5,345 bases of DNA, from contig CAJUMH010000023.1 in NCBI GenBank assembly GCA_910587145.1, positions 1-5,345 on the forward strand. Reading direction: 5' to 3'. The DNA is from an uncultured Ruthenibacterium sp. Its GTDB lineage: Bacteria; Bacillota; Clostridia; Oscillospirales; Ruminococcaceae. Under the pieces are notes generated by a model, which was given only the letters and a program-made list of their open reading frames with translations, was not told where the DNA came from and did no database searches. The position numbers were made by a program, and so were the translations under genes. Below are positions 4,438 to 5,345 of the stretch, one piece after another (position 1 is the first letter of the stretch; each line of letters starts with the position of its first letter).

Positions 4438-5328
4438 ATGAAGCAAACAATTTTTAAAGGCTCGGGCGTGGCCATCATCACGCCGATGCTGGCGGACGGC
4501 TCGGTCAATTATCCGGTGCTGGGGGTTCTGCTGGAACGGCAGGTCGCCGCCGGAACAGACGCTGTGATTATCTGCGGCACAACGGGTGAAGCAAGCGCCC
4601 TGAACGACACGGAGCATCTGGACGTGATCGAATACGCCTGCAAGACCGTAAACGGCCGCCTGCCCGTGATCGCGGGCACGGGCTCGAACGATACGCGGCA
4701 CGCGGTTGCGCTTTCTGCCGAGGCAAAAAATCGCGGCGCAAACGCACTGCTGCAGGTAACGCCTTACTACAACAAAACCAGCCAAACCGGGCTGATCCGC
4801 CATTTCACCGCCGTTGCGGATGCCGTGGGGCTGCCGGTGATTTTGTACAACGTACCCTCCCGCACCGGCATGACGATCCAGCCGGAGACCTATGCCGAGC
4901 TTGCCCGGCACCCGCTGATCGTCGCCACCAAGGAGGCGAGCGGCAATTTCAGCGCCATTGCCAAAACGGCGGCGCTGTGCGGCGATGCGCTCGCCATCTA
5001 TTCCGGCAACGACGACCAGATCCTGCCGGTTCTTTCCTTGGGCGGCATCGGTGTGATCTCGGTGCTTGCCAATGTGGCCCCCAGAGAGACCCATGATATC
5101 TGCCGGCTGTACTTTGAAGGAAAGCAGACAGAAAGCCTTGCCCTGCAGCTGCGGCTGCTGGAATTGACCGAGGCGCTTTTCTGCGATGTAAACCCCATTC
5201 CCGTAAAGGAAGCAATGGCCCTTCTGGGCCACGATGTCGGCGGGTGCCGCTTGCCGCTTGCGCCGCTGAGCGAAGCGAACCGGGAACGCCTGAAAAATGC
5301 CCTGCGCGGCGCAGGATATTTGTCCTGA
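4438..5328 (+). CDS. dapA: 4-hydroxy-tetrahydrodipicolinate synthase
   Basis: DapA condenses pyruvate with L-aspartate 4-semialdehyde, the product of Asd just upstream, as the first committed step to diaminopimelate, lysine and spore dipicolinate. The 296-residue TIM-barrel protein keeps the active site: Thr48-Thr49 in CGTTGEAS, TPYYNK with Tyr110/Tyr111, Tyr137 in LYNVPSRTG, Arg142, and the Schiff-base Lys165 in ATKEASGN. It ends at a TGA. I use ATG 4438; a TTG immediately before it could also serve. The Shine-Dalgarno is weak (AAGTGAG about 9 bases upstream), so translation may be modest or helped from upstream. At the position aligned with E. coli Glu84 of the lysine-feedback site this copy has His88, while Asn84 and His60 are kept. 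That fits a feedback-insensitive Gram-positive enzyme, leaving control to the riboswitch (inference). Confidence 0.96.
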   Translation: MKQTIFKGSGVAIITPMLADGSVNYPVLGVLLERQVAAGTDAVIICGTTGEASALNDTEHLDVIEYACKTVNGRLPVIAGTGSNDTRHAVALSAEAKNRGANALLQVTPYYNKTSQTGLIRHFTAVADAVGLPVILYNVPSRTGMTIQPETYAELARHPLIVATKEASGNFSAIAKTAALCGDALAIYSGNDDQILPVLSLGGIGVISVLANVAPRETHDICRLYFEGKQTESLALQLRLLELTEALFCDVNPIPVKEAMALLGHDVGGCRLPLAPLSEANRERLKNALRGAGYLS

Positions 5329-5345
5329 GGCAAAGGCGCCTGCCC

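Noticed and set aside
4411..5232. Minus-strand open frame (273 codons) across dapA
   Set aside because: Antisense shadow of dapA, produced by GC-rich codon bias.
5312..5345. Small hairpin CAGGA/TCCTG at the dapA stop and GGCGCC just beyond
   Set aside because: Only five pairs and no T-run within the window; the window ends too soon to judge a terminator.

Overview
The window looks like chromosome from an endospore-forming member of the Firmicutes, probably class Clostridia. The reasons are a clear forespore sigma factor (sigma-G), a lysine riboswitch, Shine-Dalgarno-led genes, and asd/dapA in the arrangement used by Gram-positive bacteria. Base composition is GC-rich from about position 200 onward. 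The first ~200 bases are visibly more AT-rich and look like a different kind of DNA.

Left edge (1-400): the 3' end of an unidentified gene overlaps, by ATGA, the start of a P-loop kinase-like gene. The kinase breaks off after about 37 codons. At about 200/201 the sequence switches to a reverse-strand piece of a large serine recombinase (its zinc-ribbon segment), itself cut off inside the zinc ribbon. Both look like remnants meeting at a rearrangement scar.

Minus-strand block (401-2789): queA (tRNA queuosine synthesis) and then sigG are read leftward, each followed by a plausible intrinsic terminator. About 480 bases between them hold no gene I can support. The sigG mRNA has a hairpin that buries its ribosome-binding site next to a probable TTG start. 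This resembles the translational brake described for Bacillus subtilis sigG.

Plus-strand block (2810-5328): a sigma-A-type promoter starts a ~350-base leader containing a lysine riboswitch aptamer and a terminator. Next come asd (aspartate-semialdehyde dehydrogenase) and dapA (4-hydroxy-tetrahydrodipicolinate synthase). These are successive steps into the diaminopimelate/lysine branch, which also supplies spore dipicolinate, so the riboswitch very probably sets expression of both. queA and the asd-dapA unit are divergent. A four-copy degenerate ~20-base repeat fills the asd-dapA gap.

I do not see a previously undescribed multi-gene system here. The observations most worth a second look are the sigG leader hairpin and TTG start, an unusual residue pair in sigma-G region 2.3/2.4, and the kinase/recombinase junction.
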